This document shows positions 52,476 through 61,880 of a stretch of DNA of 64,000 nucleotides, piece by piece (positions within the stretch are counted from its first letter, which is position 1; each line of letters opens with the position of its first letter). The notes under the pieces were generated by a model. The model did no database searches. It saw nothing but the letters and a program-made list of their open reading frames with translations, and was not told where the DNA came from. Source of the DNA: Pontibacter sp. G13 (GTDB lineage: Bacteria; Bacteroidota; Bacteroidia; J057); contig NZ_CP134696.1 of NCBI RefSeq assembly GCF_031851795.1, positions 5,146,001-5,210,000 on the forward strand, written 5' to 3'. Made by a program: the position numbers and the translations under genes.

Positions 52476-54887
52476 ATGATCCAGCATTATTTCCATACTG
52501 CCTTTCGCAATCTTCTACGCAATCGCGTATCGTCCGTGATCAACTTGGTCGGCCTCGCTTTGGGGATGGCTTGCTGTCTGATCATTACGCTATTCGTCCA
52601 AGATGAATTTGGGTACGACAAGTTTCAGGAAAAGGGGGACCGTATCTACCGCGTCTCCAATATCATGGAATTGGCGGGCACGGGAGACCACTACGCCTTG
52701 ACGGGATTGGCGGTGGGACCTCGGATGGCTGAAGCCTTTCCCGAGATCGAGCAATTTGCGCGTGTGATGGCTCGCCCTGAACCCAGCAACATCCAATTCG
52801 ATCAGCAGAGTTTCAATGAGGACCATGTGCATCATGTGGACCCACATGTGTTCGAGGTATTCAGTTGGCCATTGGCCGTTGGAGATCCCGAAAACGTATT
52901 GGACGGCCCCGGCAAAGTGGTACTGAGTCAAGCATTGGCCACTAAGTATTTTCAAAGCGAATCGCCCATCGGAAAACGCATGCTGGTAGATGGCCGAGAT
53001 TTCGAGGTGACGGGTGTGATGGAGGATTTGCCTTCCAACACACATCTGCCGGTAGATGCGTTGATCTCCATCGACAATATCCCCGTTGCTGCCCAAGAAC
53101 GACTTGGGGCGGATTGGGGACGACTCATGACCTATACGTATTTCCTCTTTCGGGAGAATCAGGATTTGACTGATTTTCAGGCCAAGTTGGATCAATTCGC
53201 ACTTGATCACGTGATTCCATTCTGGCAGGAAAACGGCGTGAAAGGCGATATGATCTATCAAATCATAAACCTTGACGACCTGCATTTTCGGCAAGGAATT
53301 TCCTATGATATGCCCAAGGGGAATAAGGAGTATGTCTACATGTTTTCCTTGGTGGCAGTCTTCATTCTGCTCATAGCCTGCTTCAATTATGTCAATCTAT
53401 CGGTAGCCCAAGCCACAAAGCGCAGCAAGGAGGTGGGAATCCGCAAAGCAGCCGGAGCGGTGAAATCGAATATTGTGACCCAGTTTTTGGGAGAATCTCT
53501 CCTGATGGCCGCTTGTGCTTTGGTCCTATCTTGGGTATTGGCAGAATTGGCTTTGCCATTTTTCAACCAACTGGCGGACAAATCCTTTGGATTCTTTGAT
53601 TTGTTCAGACCGACCTTGATGCAAGCGATGGTGGGCTTGGTGGTATTTGTGGCGATCGCAGCGGGCAGCTATCCCGCCTTGGTATTGGGCCGAATGAGTC
53701 CCGTTTCTGTCTTGAAGGGCCAATACAAATTGACAGGCAATTCCCTGCTTAGAAAATCACTCGTCGTCCTCCAATTTGGGATTTCCATCGGCCTGATGAT
53801 TTCCACTTGGGTCATCTTTGAGCAGATGAAATTCATGGAAAAGCAGGATCTGGGATTTCAGGACGAACAGGTGATGGTCATCGAAGTTCCCCGAGACACC
53901 GCCATCCAAAGACGCATTACACAAGTTCAGCATGAACTCCTAGAGCATCCGGGCGTGGAAGCGCTTGCAGGTGCCAGCTCGCGGGTTCCCGGTGAAGGAA
54001 CTGGGGAATTGCTCTTCAGAATCGAGGATGATGGCCAGTTGGTGGAGGAGACCATCAAGGTGGTTGGAGTAGATGAACGCTTTATGGAGACGATGGAAAT
54101 CCCCTTGCTGGAGGGGCGCAATTTTGATCGAAGCAGAGCGACCGACCCCCATCAAGCATTCATCGTCAATGAGGCACTTGTCCGCAAGATGGGCTGGGAG
54201 CAGCCCCTCGGCAAGCGTATTCAGTGGGGATTGATGGCCAACAATCAAGCCCAAAATGATGGACAAGTAGTCGGCGTCATCGCGGATTATCACTTCAACT
54301 CGCTTCATCAGGAGGTAGATCCCTTGGTGTGGATCTTCTCCTCACGAGGGATTGGCAGGCTTCTCGTCAAAATGAATGGTCACCAGCTCAAGGAGACTTT
54401 AACCTTCGTGGAGGACAAGTGGACGACCTTTGATTCGAGTCACCCGATGGAGTCCTTTTTCCTCGATAGCTTCTTTTTGCAACAATATGAGACCGAGCGC
54501 CGATTGATGGACTTGTTCATGGGATTCAGCCTGCTGACTATCTTGATCGCATGTCTTGGGCTGTATGGCTTGGCCTCATTTGTCACCAAGCGCAGAGTCA
54601 AGGAAATCGGTATCCGCAAGGTGATGGGCGCCCAAGAATCTCAGATTGTCTGGTTGATCTCCAAAGAGTTTTCTATGCTGGTGTTGGTGGCGTTTGCCTT
54701 GGCGATTCCGGTGGTGTGGTGGTTGATGCGGGATTGGCTCGCAGGATTCGCATTCCATACGGAGATGCCATACTTGGGCTATGCAGGTGTGGGAATGATG
54801 GCATTGGCACTGGCCTTTTTCACGACAGGGCTTCACTCCCTGAAAGCCGCTAGAGCCAATCCGATCGAGTCCCTACGTTACGAATAA
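52476..54887 (+). CDS. MacB/FtsX-type ABC transporter permease, first of two
   Basis: 803 residues. Membrane segment near 20-42 and a periplasmic MacB-core domain (about 50-270); then three segments (about 285-430) with the FtsX motif ATKRSKEVGIRKAAGA; a fourth near 425-445; a second periplasmic domain (about 455-665); three last segments with VTKRRVKEIGIRKVMGAQES, ending ARANPIESLRYE. This double-FtsX arrangement is common in Bacteroidota, where many paralogues stand without a neighbouring ATPase gene. Likely role: mechanotransmission or export of a lipoprotein or peptide, with an ATPase encoded elsewhere. Confidence 0.9.
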   Translation: MIQHYFHTAFRNLLRNRVSSVINLVGLALGMACCLIITLFVQDEFGYDKFQEKGDRIYRVSNIMELAGTGDHYALTGLAVGPRMAEAFPEIEQFARVMARPEPSNIQFDQQSFNEDHVHHVDPHVFEVFSWPLAVGDPENVLDGPGKVVLSQALATKYFQSESPIGKRMLVDGRDFEVTGVMEDLPSNTHLPVDALISIDNIPVAAQERLGADWGRLMTYTYFLFRENQDLTDFQAKLDQFALDHVIPFWQENGVKGDMIYQIINLDDLHFRQGISYDMPKGNKEYVYMFSLVAVFILLIACFNYVNLSVAQATKRSKEVGIRKAAGAVKSNIVTQFLGESLLMAACALVLSWVLAELALPFFNQLADKSFGFFDLFRPTLMQAMVGLVVFVAIAAGSYPALVLGRMSPVSVLKGQYKLTGNSLLRKSLVVLQFGISIGLMISTWVIFEQMKFMEKQDLGFQDEQVMVIEVPRDTAIQRRITQVQHELLEHPGVEALAGASSRVPGEGTGELLFRIEDDGQLVEETIKVVGVDERFMETMEIPLLEGRNFDRSRATDPHQAFIVNEALVRKMGWEQPLGKRIQWGLMANNQAQNDGQVVGVIADYHFNSLHQEVDPLVWIFSSRGIGRLLVKMNGHQLKETLTFVEDKWTTFDSSHPMESFFLDSFFLQQYETERRLMDLFMGFSLLTILIACLGLYGLASFVTKRRVKEIGIRKVMGAQESQIVWLISKEFSMLVLVAFALAIPVVWWLMRDWLAGFAFHTEMPYLGYAGVGMMALALAFFTTGLHSLKAARANPIESLRYE

Positions 54888-54961
54888 TCATTCCGAACTT
54901 TTTTCTGATAGCCCACTGAGTTCTACACAACTCTGACAACCCACGGCTACTCATGTGGGGT

Positions 54962-55020
54962 GGATTTCACACGGAGTGATCCAACCTGCCTCCAATCCCG
55001 GGGGGCAGGTTGTGAAATCC
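54962..55020. repeat. nested hairpin between the two permease genes
   Basis: Outer stem GGATTTCAC (54962-54970) with GTGAAATCC (55012-55020), inner stem CAACCTGCC (54982-54990) with GGCAGGTTG (55004-55012). An 11-nt bulge lies on the 5' side. No T-run follows. It stands in a 253-bp gap between paralogous genes read in the same direction. Confidence 0.6.
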
Positions 55021-55140
55021 GACCTGATGACCCAAAAACCCAATTTTGGCACAATGACCTATTCGGAATATCGAAGGGTTCTGACGACATTTTAGATTCA
55101 AGACCCTCCGCATTTGTGAGCAGCGACATAATCCTGAATC

Positions 55141-57531
55141 ATGTTCAAAAACTATTTCCTCATCTCCATCAGGAACCTGATCCGCGATCGGGGTACCACT
55201 TGGATCAATCTCCTCGGGCTGACTATCGGCATGACCGCTTGTTTGGTGATCTGCCTGTATGTCTTCAATGAATGGTCTTTCGATCGATTCCATAAAGATC
55301 ACGAACGGATGTACCGAGTCCTGACCATCGACAAGGCATTGGGAGTTTCCAACAGTCTCGTGGGGATCGCAATGCCAGCGACTGGTCCGACCATGAAGGC
55401 AGATTTTCCCGAAGTGGAGGAGATCACGCGGATTTACCGGGGAGGACGTGAACTGGTCAGTAATTCTGCAAATGAACGCCAAGTTTTTGTGGAGGATTTC
55501 ATCTATGTGGAGCCTTCCTTCTTCCAGATGTTTGATTTCCCATTGGTCAAAGGAGATGCGCATTCAGCCTTGACAGAACCGAATACGGCCGTATTGACCC
55601 AATCATTGGCGGAGAAGATCTTCGGGAGCGAATCCCCCATCGGCAAAATGGTGGAAGTAGGACCGGATGAATCTTTGGAAATCGTCGGGGTGCTAGAGGA
55701 TGTACCACACAACAGCCATTTGAGATTTGACCTAGTGGGATCGCTTCAGCCAGAGCAAGGAGATTCCAATTTGGTCAATTATCTGAATAGTTGGGGGAGC
55801 ATCAGTATGATCACCTACGCCAAGGTGCAGCCCGGGACGGATGAAGTGGCATTGGAGGAAAAGATGGAAACGATGATTCGCCAGCACGATGTCGGGGAGA
55901 ATTTCCAGCAGGTGCTGCAACCGTTGGATGAGGCGCATTTGGGCTCTACTGATATCCTATTTGACAATCACAACCAGAATAAAGGCAATCTATCGGAACT
56001 GAAGACCCTATTGGTGGTGGCCTTGTTTGTCTTGCTGATCGCCGCATTCAATTTCATGAACCTCGCGACTGCTAGATCTGCCAAACGCGCCAAGGAAGTC
56101 GGACTCCGAAAGGTGGTAGGCGCGATTCGGCATCAGCTCATCGGCCAGTTTATCGGTGAAGCGGTTCTCCTTTGTCTATTGGGTTTTGGTCTTTCACTGA
56201 TTATTGCTGCGGTGGCCTCCGAATGGATCACGACTGCTTACCCGCGCAATCTCATCATGCTGCTTTGGGAGCATCCCATGCTCTTGCTGTTGGGACTTGC
56301 TGGTACGGTACTGCTGGGTTTGTTGGCAGGTGGATATCCTGCTTGGTTGATTTCGAGCTACACGCCTGTATCAGTCCTCAAGGGATCATTCTTGAGAAGT
56401 GGGAAAGGAATCTGGCTGCGTCGATCCTTGGTCGTCCTTCAGTTTGCGGCCTCTATCGCCATGATTTCGGGCACATGGATCGTCTATCGCCAGTTGGATC
56501 ATATCCAAAACGTAGACAAGGGATTTGAGGCTGAGCAGGTGATTACGGTGCCTTTGACTACGCAGGAGGCCCGGACGAGATTTGACGCACTCAAAGAGAC
56601 ATGGCTAGCGATTCCAGCTGTCCAAGCGGTCGGGAATACCAACAGTATGCCCGGTGAGGGCTATGGTCGTCGAGGCATTCTTCCTGAGGGTGTACCAGAA
56701 GAGGATGTCTGGATTGTCAGTGCTACTTCGGTAGATCCCGACTATTTCGAGGTGATGAATATGGAATTGGCTGCCGGCCGGGATTTTTCCGACCGTCGAC
56801 GATCAGATACCTTGCGGAGCCTCATCATCAATGAAACTGCCGCCAGCAAAATGGGCTGGGAAGATGATGCCGTCGGCAAGCAAATTTCACTGGGAGACAA
56901 TCAGTTTCAGGTGATCGGATTGCTGAAGGATTTCCACTATACTTCTCTTCGCCATGAGATCGAGCCATTGGTGATATTCCCGAGTCGCAGGGTTGGGAGA
57001 ACAGCCGCCATCAAGGTCCAGACCTCTGACATGCGCGGAACGGTCGCTCAACTGGAAGAAGCCTGGGAATCGGTCAATCCTACTTTTCCCTTCGAATATG
57101 CATTTTTCGATGAGCAGTTTGCCCAGCAATTTGAGCGAGAGGAGGCTTTTGCGACTCAGATCGTGGCTTTTACTTGGCTGGCGATTATCATTGCCTGCAT
57201 GGGATTGTTGGGACTATCTGCATTTCATGCTGAGGTCAGAACCAAGGAAATTGGGATACGGAAGGTGCTAGGGGCACCTGTGACCAATATGATCATCCTG
57301 CTTTCGAGGGAATTTGCGTGGTTGGTAGGAGTTGCGGCCATCGTAGCTGTACCGATATCATGGATTGCCTTGGAGGATTGGCTCTCCGGATTTGCTTATC
57401 GAATCGAGATGGGCTGGTGGGTATTTGCCGCTTCGGGCGCTTTGGCGTTGAGTATTTCCCTCCTGACCAATGCATGGCACGCGATCAAAACTGCCAGAGC
57501 CAATCCGATCCGAGCTTTGCGCTATGAATAA
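55141..57531 (+). CDS. MacB/FtsX-type ABC transporter permease, second of two
   Basis: 796 residues with the same architecture as the gene at 52476: opening NYFLISIRNLIRDRGTTWIN, the first FtsX block ARSAKRAKEVGLRKVVGAIR, the second VRTKEIGIRKVLGAPVTN, and the end ARANPIRALRYE. The proteins are clearly paralogous but well diverged, so the duplication is old. The pair may form a heterodimer. It shares direction and probably regulation with the first gene, though the 253-bp gap and its hairpin may separate transcripts. It ends at a terminator. Confidence 0.9.
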   Translation: MFKNYFLISIRNLIRDRGTTWINLLGLTIGMTACLVICLYVFNEWSFDRFHKDHERMYRVLTIDKALGVSNSLVGIAMPATGPTMKADFPEVEEITRIYRGGRELVSNSANERQVFVEDFIYVEPSFFQMFDFPLVKGDAHSALTEPNTAVLTQSLAEKIFGSESPIGKMVEVGPDESLEIVGVLEDVPHNSHLRFDLVGSLQPEQGDSNLVNYLNSWGSISMITYAKVQPGTDEVALEEKMETMIRQHDVGENFQQVLQPLDEAHLGSTDILFDNHNQNKGNLSELKTLLVVALFVLLIAAFNFMNLATARSAKRAKEVGLRKVVGAIRHQLIGQFIGEAVLLCLLGFGLSLIIAAVASEWITTAYPRNLIMLLWEHPMLLLLGLAGTVLLGLLAGGYPAWLISSYTPVSVLKGSFLRSGKGIWLRRSLVVLQFAASIAMISGTWIVYRQLDHIQNVDKGFEAEQVITVPLTTQEARTRFDALKETWLAIPAVQAVGNTNSMPGEGYGRRGILPEGVPEEDVWIVSATSVDPDYFEVMNMELAAGRDFSDRRRSDTLRSLIINETAASKMGWEDDAVGKQISLGDNQFQVIGLLKDFHYTSLRHEIEPLVIFPSRRVGRTAAIKVQTSDMRGTVAQLEEAWESVNPTFPFEYAFFDEQFAQQFEREEAFATQIVAFTWLAIIIACMGLLGLSAFHAEVRTKEIGIRKVLGAPVTNMIILLSREFAWLVGVAAIVAVPISWIALEDWLSGFAYRIEMGWWVFAASGALALSISLLTNAWHAIKTARANPIRALRYE

Positions 57532-57559
57532 ACCGAATACAAATCAGTCTTGAATGAAG

Positions 57560-57592
57560 CAGAGGTTGTCTGGATGGGCAGCCTCTGTTTGT
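57560..57592 (+). terminator. terminator of the second permease gene
   Basis: CAGAGGTTGTC and GGCAGCCTCTG pair with two wobbles over a short loop and are followed by TTTGTGT. Confidence 0.65.
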
Positions 57593-57596
57593 GTAT

Positions 57597-57768
57597 GTGC
57601 GGCTGATGGGTGCGGGCGTGAAGGATCGGAATGGTGCTCCCTCGGGAGCAGTCCGGAGCTCGCGGAGGACGGAGCTTGCGAACCCATGCAGAGCCTATCC
57701 CGGCGTCTAGCATGCTCAGCGGAGTCCCAAATACTGGAGCGCCGGCGCACGCCCAAATACGCCCAAAA
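57597..57768 (-). repeat. dispersed structured repeat, copy F
   Basis: Read on the minus strand: left end GGGCGTATTTGGGCGTGCGC, then the interior with TCCGTCCTCCGCGAGCTCCG and GGGAGCACCATTCCGATCC, and the right end TTCACGCCCGCACCCATCAG. It lies between convergent genes, flanked by their two terminators. Confidence 0.7.
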
Positions 57769-57801
57769 CTCAGGACCTAGCATCCATCATTGGACTCCAC
57801 G

Positions 57802-57832
57802 AAAAAGGGGCTCACCTCCAAGAGATGGCCCC
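57802..57832 (-). terminator. terminator of the di-haem peroxidase gene
   Basis: On the minus strand GGGGCCATCTC pairs with GAGGTGAGCCCC (one wobble, one bulge) and is followed by five T, about 50 bp after the stop codon. Confidence 0.75.
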
Positions 57833-57885
57833 AACATTCAGCTTAGTAGGGAAAAGCGGTTTCCGCTTCCGGGAAAACTCGCGCT

Positions 57886-59331
57886 TTATTGCTTGACGAA
57901 TCGCAGCACCTCACGGTCAATGATGATGAGATACATGGCTCGTGCATAGTGTGAAACATCCATCTGGCCGAGCACAGGCCCTTCGTACAGGGTCTGGCCT
58001 TGGAGGTTCACGATTCGCATCTCGGTACCGAACTTGGGATTTGGATGCGTCAAATGAATGAAATGGGTGGTGTGACTTGGATAAACGGTCCACGCATCTG
58101 TGATTTCTTCCTCGCCGATGGAGGTGGATTGTGAAAGGACTGCCAAGTTGCCACTCGGATCAAATGGGTCCGACCAACGATCGTCGACATAGACATTGGT
58201 GCCGCTCAACGTCAGGAGGAATGCCTCAAGCTGATCCTTTTCGGCTTCAGTGAGGTTGAGCCGCTGGAGATTTCCGCCCGGACGCAAGATTGGGTCAAGT
58301 TGTGGAGACATGGCATCATCGGGAATCGAGTCGTAATGATTGATCACATCCCGAATCGTATGGAAATCACCGGTATGCATCATCGGACCATTGGTGGCTC
58401 CACTCACCCCCACCAAGTCACGCAATGACGGAGAACGCGTGATCGTGAAATCTTGGGCAGTACTGTCGCCAATCACCCGCACGACTCCGTTGCTGAGGCG
58501 ATTGGGCTGAATGCTGAAGGTTGGACTTTGATGGCAACCTTGACATCCTGCACCACCGCCGATTCGCTCGCCCTGAGGATCGAATTGCGGAGGCGCGGTA
58601 AACAGGTTTTTTCCGGCATTTTCCTCGTTGGTGAAATTTGGGAAAGGCTGGTTGGGGTTATTGACTTGCGATACACCCGCGTCATATTCGGAGTCAAATG
58701 ATTGGATGCTGCGAATAAATTGAGCCATTGCCAGCTGGATTCGATTCTCTGTGATTTGGTCAGACCCAAAGGCAAATTCGAAGAGGGTAGGGTAGTATTC
58801 GATCAATTCCAGTTTGGTGATGAGGGAATCGAATCCCGGGTCTCCCATTGTACCGCTAAAGCCCATCTCTGCGTGATCCTGAATGGGTTGAGTGGTCTGT
58901 TCTTCCAATGTGGAGGCTCGTTCATCCCAAAAGAATCGAGGCTCGTTGCCGAATCGAGCATTGACCAATCGCATGGAATGACGGCCGGTCAATCCGTTTA
59001 CCCCTTGGCTGGCTTGAGCCGTGTCGGAGAATCCAAAGGTCTGTTGATGGCAACTTCCGCATGCGATGGTATTGTCCACGGAGAGGGCTTTGTCATAAAA
59101 AAGCACTCTGCCGAGTGTCGCGCCTGCATCTGTGATCGGATTTTGGCTCGGAGTGTTGTCCTGGTTGATATAGGCTGGAATGGGTTGATTGCTGTAGTCC
59201 AGAAGATCTGTCAAATCAATGATGCCGGAGTAGGCTTCATTGGCATAGATCTGCTCCGGAGAAGATTGGAGCCAAGAATAGGTCCCAATGCAGGCTACAA
59301 GCGAACCTGCAAGCACGAGGAAAAATTTCAT
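57886..59331 (-). CDS. di-haem cytochrome c peroxidase/MauG-like protein with T9SS sorting domain
   Basis: 481 residues with a signal peptide (about 1-18). Two haem-binding CxxCH sites: CGSCH (91-95) and CQGCH (263-267), each followed by the expected sequence (FGFSDTAQASQGVNG; SPTFSIQPNRLSN). GPMMHTGDFHTIRDVI near 310-325 is the usual distal-ligand region. The catalytic part ends near 385. The last 85 residues form a beta module ending in a Lys-Gln tail that resembles a T9SS type A sorting domain (WTVYPSHTTHFIHL, MRIVNLQGQTLYEG). It would reduce peroxide or oxidise a partner protein outside the outer membrane or on the cell surface. Confidence 0.88.
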   Translation of the reverse strand: MKFFLVLAGSLVACIGTYSWLQSSPEQIYANEAYSGIIDLTDLLDYSNQPIPAYINQDNTPSQNPITDAGATLGRVLFYDKALSVDNTIACGSCHQQTFGFSDTAQASQGVNGLTGRHSMRLVNARFGNEPRFFWDERASTLEEQTTQPIQDHAEMGFSGTMGDPGFDSLITKLELIEYYPTLFEFAFGSDQITENRIQLAMAQFIRSIQSFDSEYDAGVSQVNNPNQPFPNFTNEENAGKNLFTAPPQFDPQGERIGGGAGCQGCHQSPTFSIQPNRLSNGVVRVIGDSTAQDFTITRSPSLRDLVGVSGATNGPMMHTGDFHTIRDVINHYDSIPDDAMSPQLDPILRPGGNLQRLNLTEAEKDQLEAFLLTLSGTNVYVDDRWSDPFDPSGNLAVLSQSTSIGEEEITDAWTVYPSHTTHFIHLTHPNPKFGTEMRIVNLQGQTLYEGPVLGQMDVSHYARAMYLIIIDREVLRFVKQ

Positions 59332-59472
59332 AGAAAAGGGATAAGGATGGTATGTGCGTCTTTGATACCAAGGAAGTGCCTAGGTTTAATGTAAATTCAT
59401 TGATTTTTCTAGAAATGTATTTTACGTCTAGACTTTAGATGTTTCACAGGATGGGTTTTGGGGAATATTGAA

Positions 59473-61722
59473 TTAGGGTTTGTTGGACTTTTCGAGGGCT
59501 GCCTGTTTGAGATTGTGGTGAAACCATTTTTGGATAATGCTTTGGATCTCAGGGAGTCTCACGGGTTTGGCGAGAAAGTCGTTCATTCCGGCGTCGAAGC
59601 ATCTTTGACGGTCTTCCTTCATTGCATTGGCGGTCATGGCGATGATCAGCGGAGGATCTACTTGCTGACGGTCAAACCAATTCAAGATTTCCACAGTGGC
59701 TTGAATGCCGTCCATCTCCGGCATCTGCATATCCATGAGCACCAGATCATAAGGGATTTGCTTGACGGCTTGTACTGCTTCCAATCCATTGCCTGCCACA
59801 TCCGCGGAGAATCCCAACTTCTTCAACATTTTGAGCGCGACTTTCTGGTTGACTTTGTTGTCTTCGGCAATCAAGATTCGCAGGGAAATCTCTTCAAAAG
59901 ATTGATCCGAGTCAGGGGGTTGATTGTCTTGATCCGTGGCATGTTTGGCACTGTTTTGCAATGCTCTGGCGATAGATTTCTTGAGCTGAAGCATATTGGT
60001 CGGCTTGTTCATCAAGCCTACAAACAATTCTCGATCCTCGCCTTTTTGGCTCATTTCGATCGAACTGAGCATGAGCAAAGGCGTTTGGGGAAATTGGACC
60101 TTGATCGCTCGTGCCAATTCCACTCCGTTCATTTCCGGCATGTGAAAGTCCAGTAGAGCTAGATCCACCGATTCTTTCGTTAACAACTCCAACGCTACGT
60201 GTGCCGAATGGGCCGATAGGGGAATCATTCCCCACTTGCTGACTTGATCCACCAAAATCTGGAGATTGGTCGGATGGTCATCTACGAGCAACACCTTTTT
60301 TCCTTTAAATGAGACCGTTTCTTGGGGCGAAGCAGAAAGTTCGGCGGTCTCTAGATTCAGTTGGATTCTGAAGGTCGTTCCTTTATCCACTTGGCTTTCC
60401 ACCATCAGACCTCCTCCCATCAATTGCACCAACTGCTTGGTGATAGCCAATCCCAGACCGGTTCCTCCAAATTTACGGGTAGTTGATGTATCTACTTGTG
60501 TAAAGGAGTCAAACAGCGAATCCAGCCTTTCGGGAGGAATCCCTACCCCTGTATCCCTGACTTCCATCTGGATGTCCACAGAATGGTCGTCGCTGGCCAT
60601 TTTTTCAAGATGAAGAGACACTTTGCCTTGGGGAGTGAATTTGATGGCATTGCCTAGTAGATTGACGAGAATTTGTCGGAGCCTTGTCACATCTCCCAGT
60701 ACGCCACGAGGCAATTCGGGGGAGATTTCGAGCTCAAATCCCAGTTTTTTCTTGTCCGCTTCCACCTGCAACAGGTCGATCACATCTTTGGCTGCCTCGT
60801 GCAGATCAAACGGTTGGTGCTCCAGCTCCATCTTCTGGGCTTCGATTTTGGAGTAGTCCAGAATATCATTGATGATGGAAAGCAAGGATTCCCCGCTTTT
60901 CTTCACAGTCTTCACCAGGTCCTGTTGCTCGGCATCCAGTTGGGTATCGTCGAGCAATCCAGTCAGTCCGATCACTGCATTCAGCGGTGTTCGAATTTCA
61001 TGACTCATGGTAGAGAGAAACTGTGATTTGGCTTGGGAAGCATCTTCTGCTTGGTTTTTGGCTTCGAGTAGGGCTGTTTCCGCTTCAGCTTTCTCTGCCA
61101 AAAGACTTCGGGCTTCTTCGAGCGTTTTTTCCAACTCATCCTGACTTTTTGTAGCCATGTGCACATAGGTCCTGATCACCACGCCGATGGATATGAATGC
61201 TCCCACGACTGTACCAATATTGAGGTAAAGCGCGAAATCCTGAGGCAACTCTTTGGAGATGCCCAGGATAGGAATATTGAATTCTGAGATGAGCGACATG
61301 GTGATCAACAGCAACAAGGTGCCCCCTTTCATGCCCCACGCTCCTTTTGGGAAAAAGATGAATGGGAAAAAAGACATGGCCAGAATATTCAAGGTCATGT
61401 GCGATTTGGGCATGACGGCCTGGTCAAATACGAAAATTGCCACCGATACGCTGGTAAACAGTGTCAAACCCGCAGCGCGCCATTTTCCGCGGGCATTCAG
61501 CATGTAGCCGATCTGGGAAAACAACATGAATACCACCGAAAACCAAAAGAGATCCCACAGATCATATAGGGTATAGAGTATGGTGAATGGGATGGTACCC
61601 GCGATAAATAGGAAGGCTGTGAAGCTTACCGCGATGATCTTGGTACGGATGGCCTCAGGGTGGGTATTTTCTGGGAATGGATAGATCCAGTAATAGCGAT
61701 CAAGCTTGAAGAATTGATTCAT
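59473..61722 (-). CDS. hybrid sensor histidine kinase with two receiver domains
   Basis: 749 residues from the ATG at 61722 (an in-frame ATG at 61743 adds seven). Six or so membrane segments (about 25-190) form the sensor part, followed by a coiled coil (200-235). HisKA has the H-box [14 protein letters not shown] (His at about 241), and the HATPase has [20 protein letters not shown] and [11 protein letters not shown]. Receiver 1 has [10 protein letters not shown] and [13 protein letters not shown]; receiver 2 has [11 protein letters not shown] and [14 protein letters not shown]. No Hpt or DNA-binding output is attached. The TPR-LuxR gene lies just upstream in the same direction. Confidence 0.95.
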   Translation of the reverse strand: MNQFFKLDRYYWIYPFPENTHPEAIRTKIIAVSFTAFLFIAGTIPFTILYTLYDLWDLFWFSVVFMLFSQIGYMLNARGKWRAAGLTLFTSVSVAIFVFDQAVMPKSHMTLNILAMSFFPFIFFPKGAWGMKGGTLLLLITMSLISEFNIPILGISKELPQDFALYLNIGTVVGAFISIGVVIRTYVHMATKSQDELEKTLEEARSLLAEKAEAETALLEAKNQAEDASQAKSQFLSTMSHEIRTPLNAVIGLTGLLDDTQLDAEQQDLVKTVKKSGESLLSIINDILDYSKIEAQKMELEHQPFDLHEAAKDVIDLLQVEADKKKLGFELEISPELPRGVLGDVTRLRQILVNLLGNAIKFTPQGKVSLHLEKMASDDHSVDIQMEVRDTGVGIPPERLDSLFDSFTQVDTSTTRKFGGTGLGLAITKQLVQLMGGGLMVESQVDKGTTFRIQLNLETAELSASPQETVSFKGKKVLLVDDHPTNLQILVDQVSKWGMIPLSAHSAHVALELLTKESVDLALLDFHMPEMNGVELARAIKVQFPQTPLLMLSSIEMSQKGEDRELFVGLMNKPTNMLQLKKSIARALQNSAKHATDQDNQPPDSDQSFEEISLRILIAEDNKVNQKVALKMLKKLGFSADVAGNGLEAVQAVKQIPYDLVLMDMQMPEMDGIQATVEILNWFDRQQVDPPLIIAMTANAMKEDRQRCFDAGMNDFLAKPVRLPEIQSIIQKWFHHNLKQAALEKSNKP

Positions 61723-61791
61723 TGCAGGTCCATGAGAAATCACGACAAAGTTGGGGTTTTATTAATTTCCTAACTTCCAGTGAATTTCCTT

Positions 61792-61818
61792 CCTGTAAAG
61801 GAAATAAATCCTTACAGG
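61792..61818. repeat. hairpin between the TPR-LuxR and hybrid kinase genes
   Basis: CCTGTAAAGGA and TCCTTACAGG pair with one bulged A over a 6-nt AT loop, 70 bp upstream of the kinase start. There is no T-run on the minus strand, so it is not a standard terminator. It could attenuate read-through from the LuxR gene or bind a regulator. Confidence 0.45.
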
Positions 61819-61880
61819 ATAAGTATCAGACATTCGTTCTACGTAAGGGCTGTTTTGTTGAATGTGTGAATAGGGCTGCC

